DNA of 8,012 bases from Pseudomonadota bacterium (GTDB taxonomy: Bacteria > Myxococcota > UBA9042 > PHBI01). The notes below the pieces were generated by a model. It saw only the letters and a list, made by a program, of their open reading frames with translations, was not told the origin of the DNA and ran no database searches. The stretch covers positions 1 to 8,012 of the forward strand of contig SYAK01000492.1 in the NCBI GenBank assembly GCA_005788935.1. The letters are read 5' to 3'. Below, in pieces: positions 5,921 to 8,012 of this stretch (position 1 is its first letter; each line of letters opens with the position of its first letter). The translations under genes and the position numbers were made by a program.

Positions 5921-8012
<2,092 letters not shown>

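Overview
The window is very GC-rich bacterial DNA (third codon positions almost all G or C on the right-hand side). It looks like part of a mobile replicon (phage, prophage, integrative element or large plasmid) from a high-GC lineage such as Myxococcota or a similar group. The lineage is an inference from composition only. No integrase, capsid, tail, conjugation, tRNA, rRNA or CRISPR sequence is visible, so the type of element cannot be settled here.

Layout. Bases 1-314 hold the 3' end of an unrecognised plus-strand gene. Bases 303-1903 hold two genes on the opposite strand, read leftward and coupled by a 4-base GTGA start/stop overlap: a 131-aa protein followed by a 402-aa protein. They run antisense to everything else and have visibly more A/T in third positions than their neighbours, so they look like a transferred accessory cassette. 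Bases 1904-2230 are a divergent intergenic region with a 15-bp dyad, a GC-rich imperfect hairpin and a tandem 11-bp repeat. These are plausible control sites for the cassette, for the rightward genes, or for both.

From 2231 to the right edge all genes point rightward with good Shine-Dalgarno sequences and form what looks like an early or replication module. In order they are: a small Com-like zinc-finger protein, a putative sigma-factor-like protein, a 91-aa unknown, a putative single-stranded-DNA-binding protein with an SSB-like acidic tail, an SF2 DNA helicase with all the main motifs, and a DnaG-type primase continuing into a P-loop ATPase that is cut by the window end. The helicase and primase genes overlap by ATGA.

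Working model (inference): the ssDNA-binding protein, the SF2 helicase and the primase-ATPase cooperate in replication of the element, while the Com-like and sigma-like proteins control its expression. The antisense pair is the least explained part and the best candidate for something undescribed. The primase is notable because its zinc-ribbon region keeps the CHC2 fold motifs but has lost all the zinc-ligand Cys/His residues.
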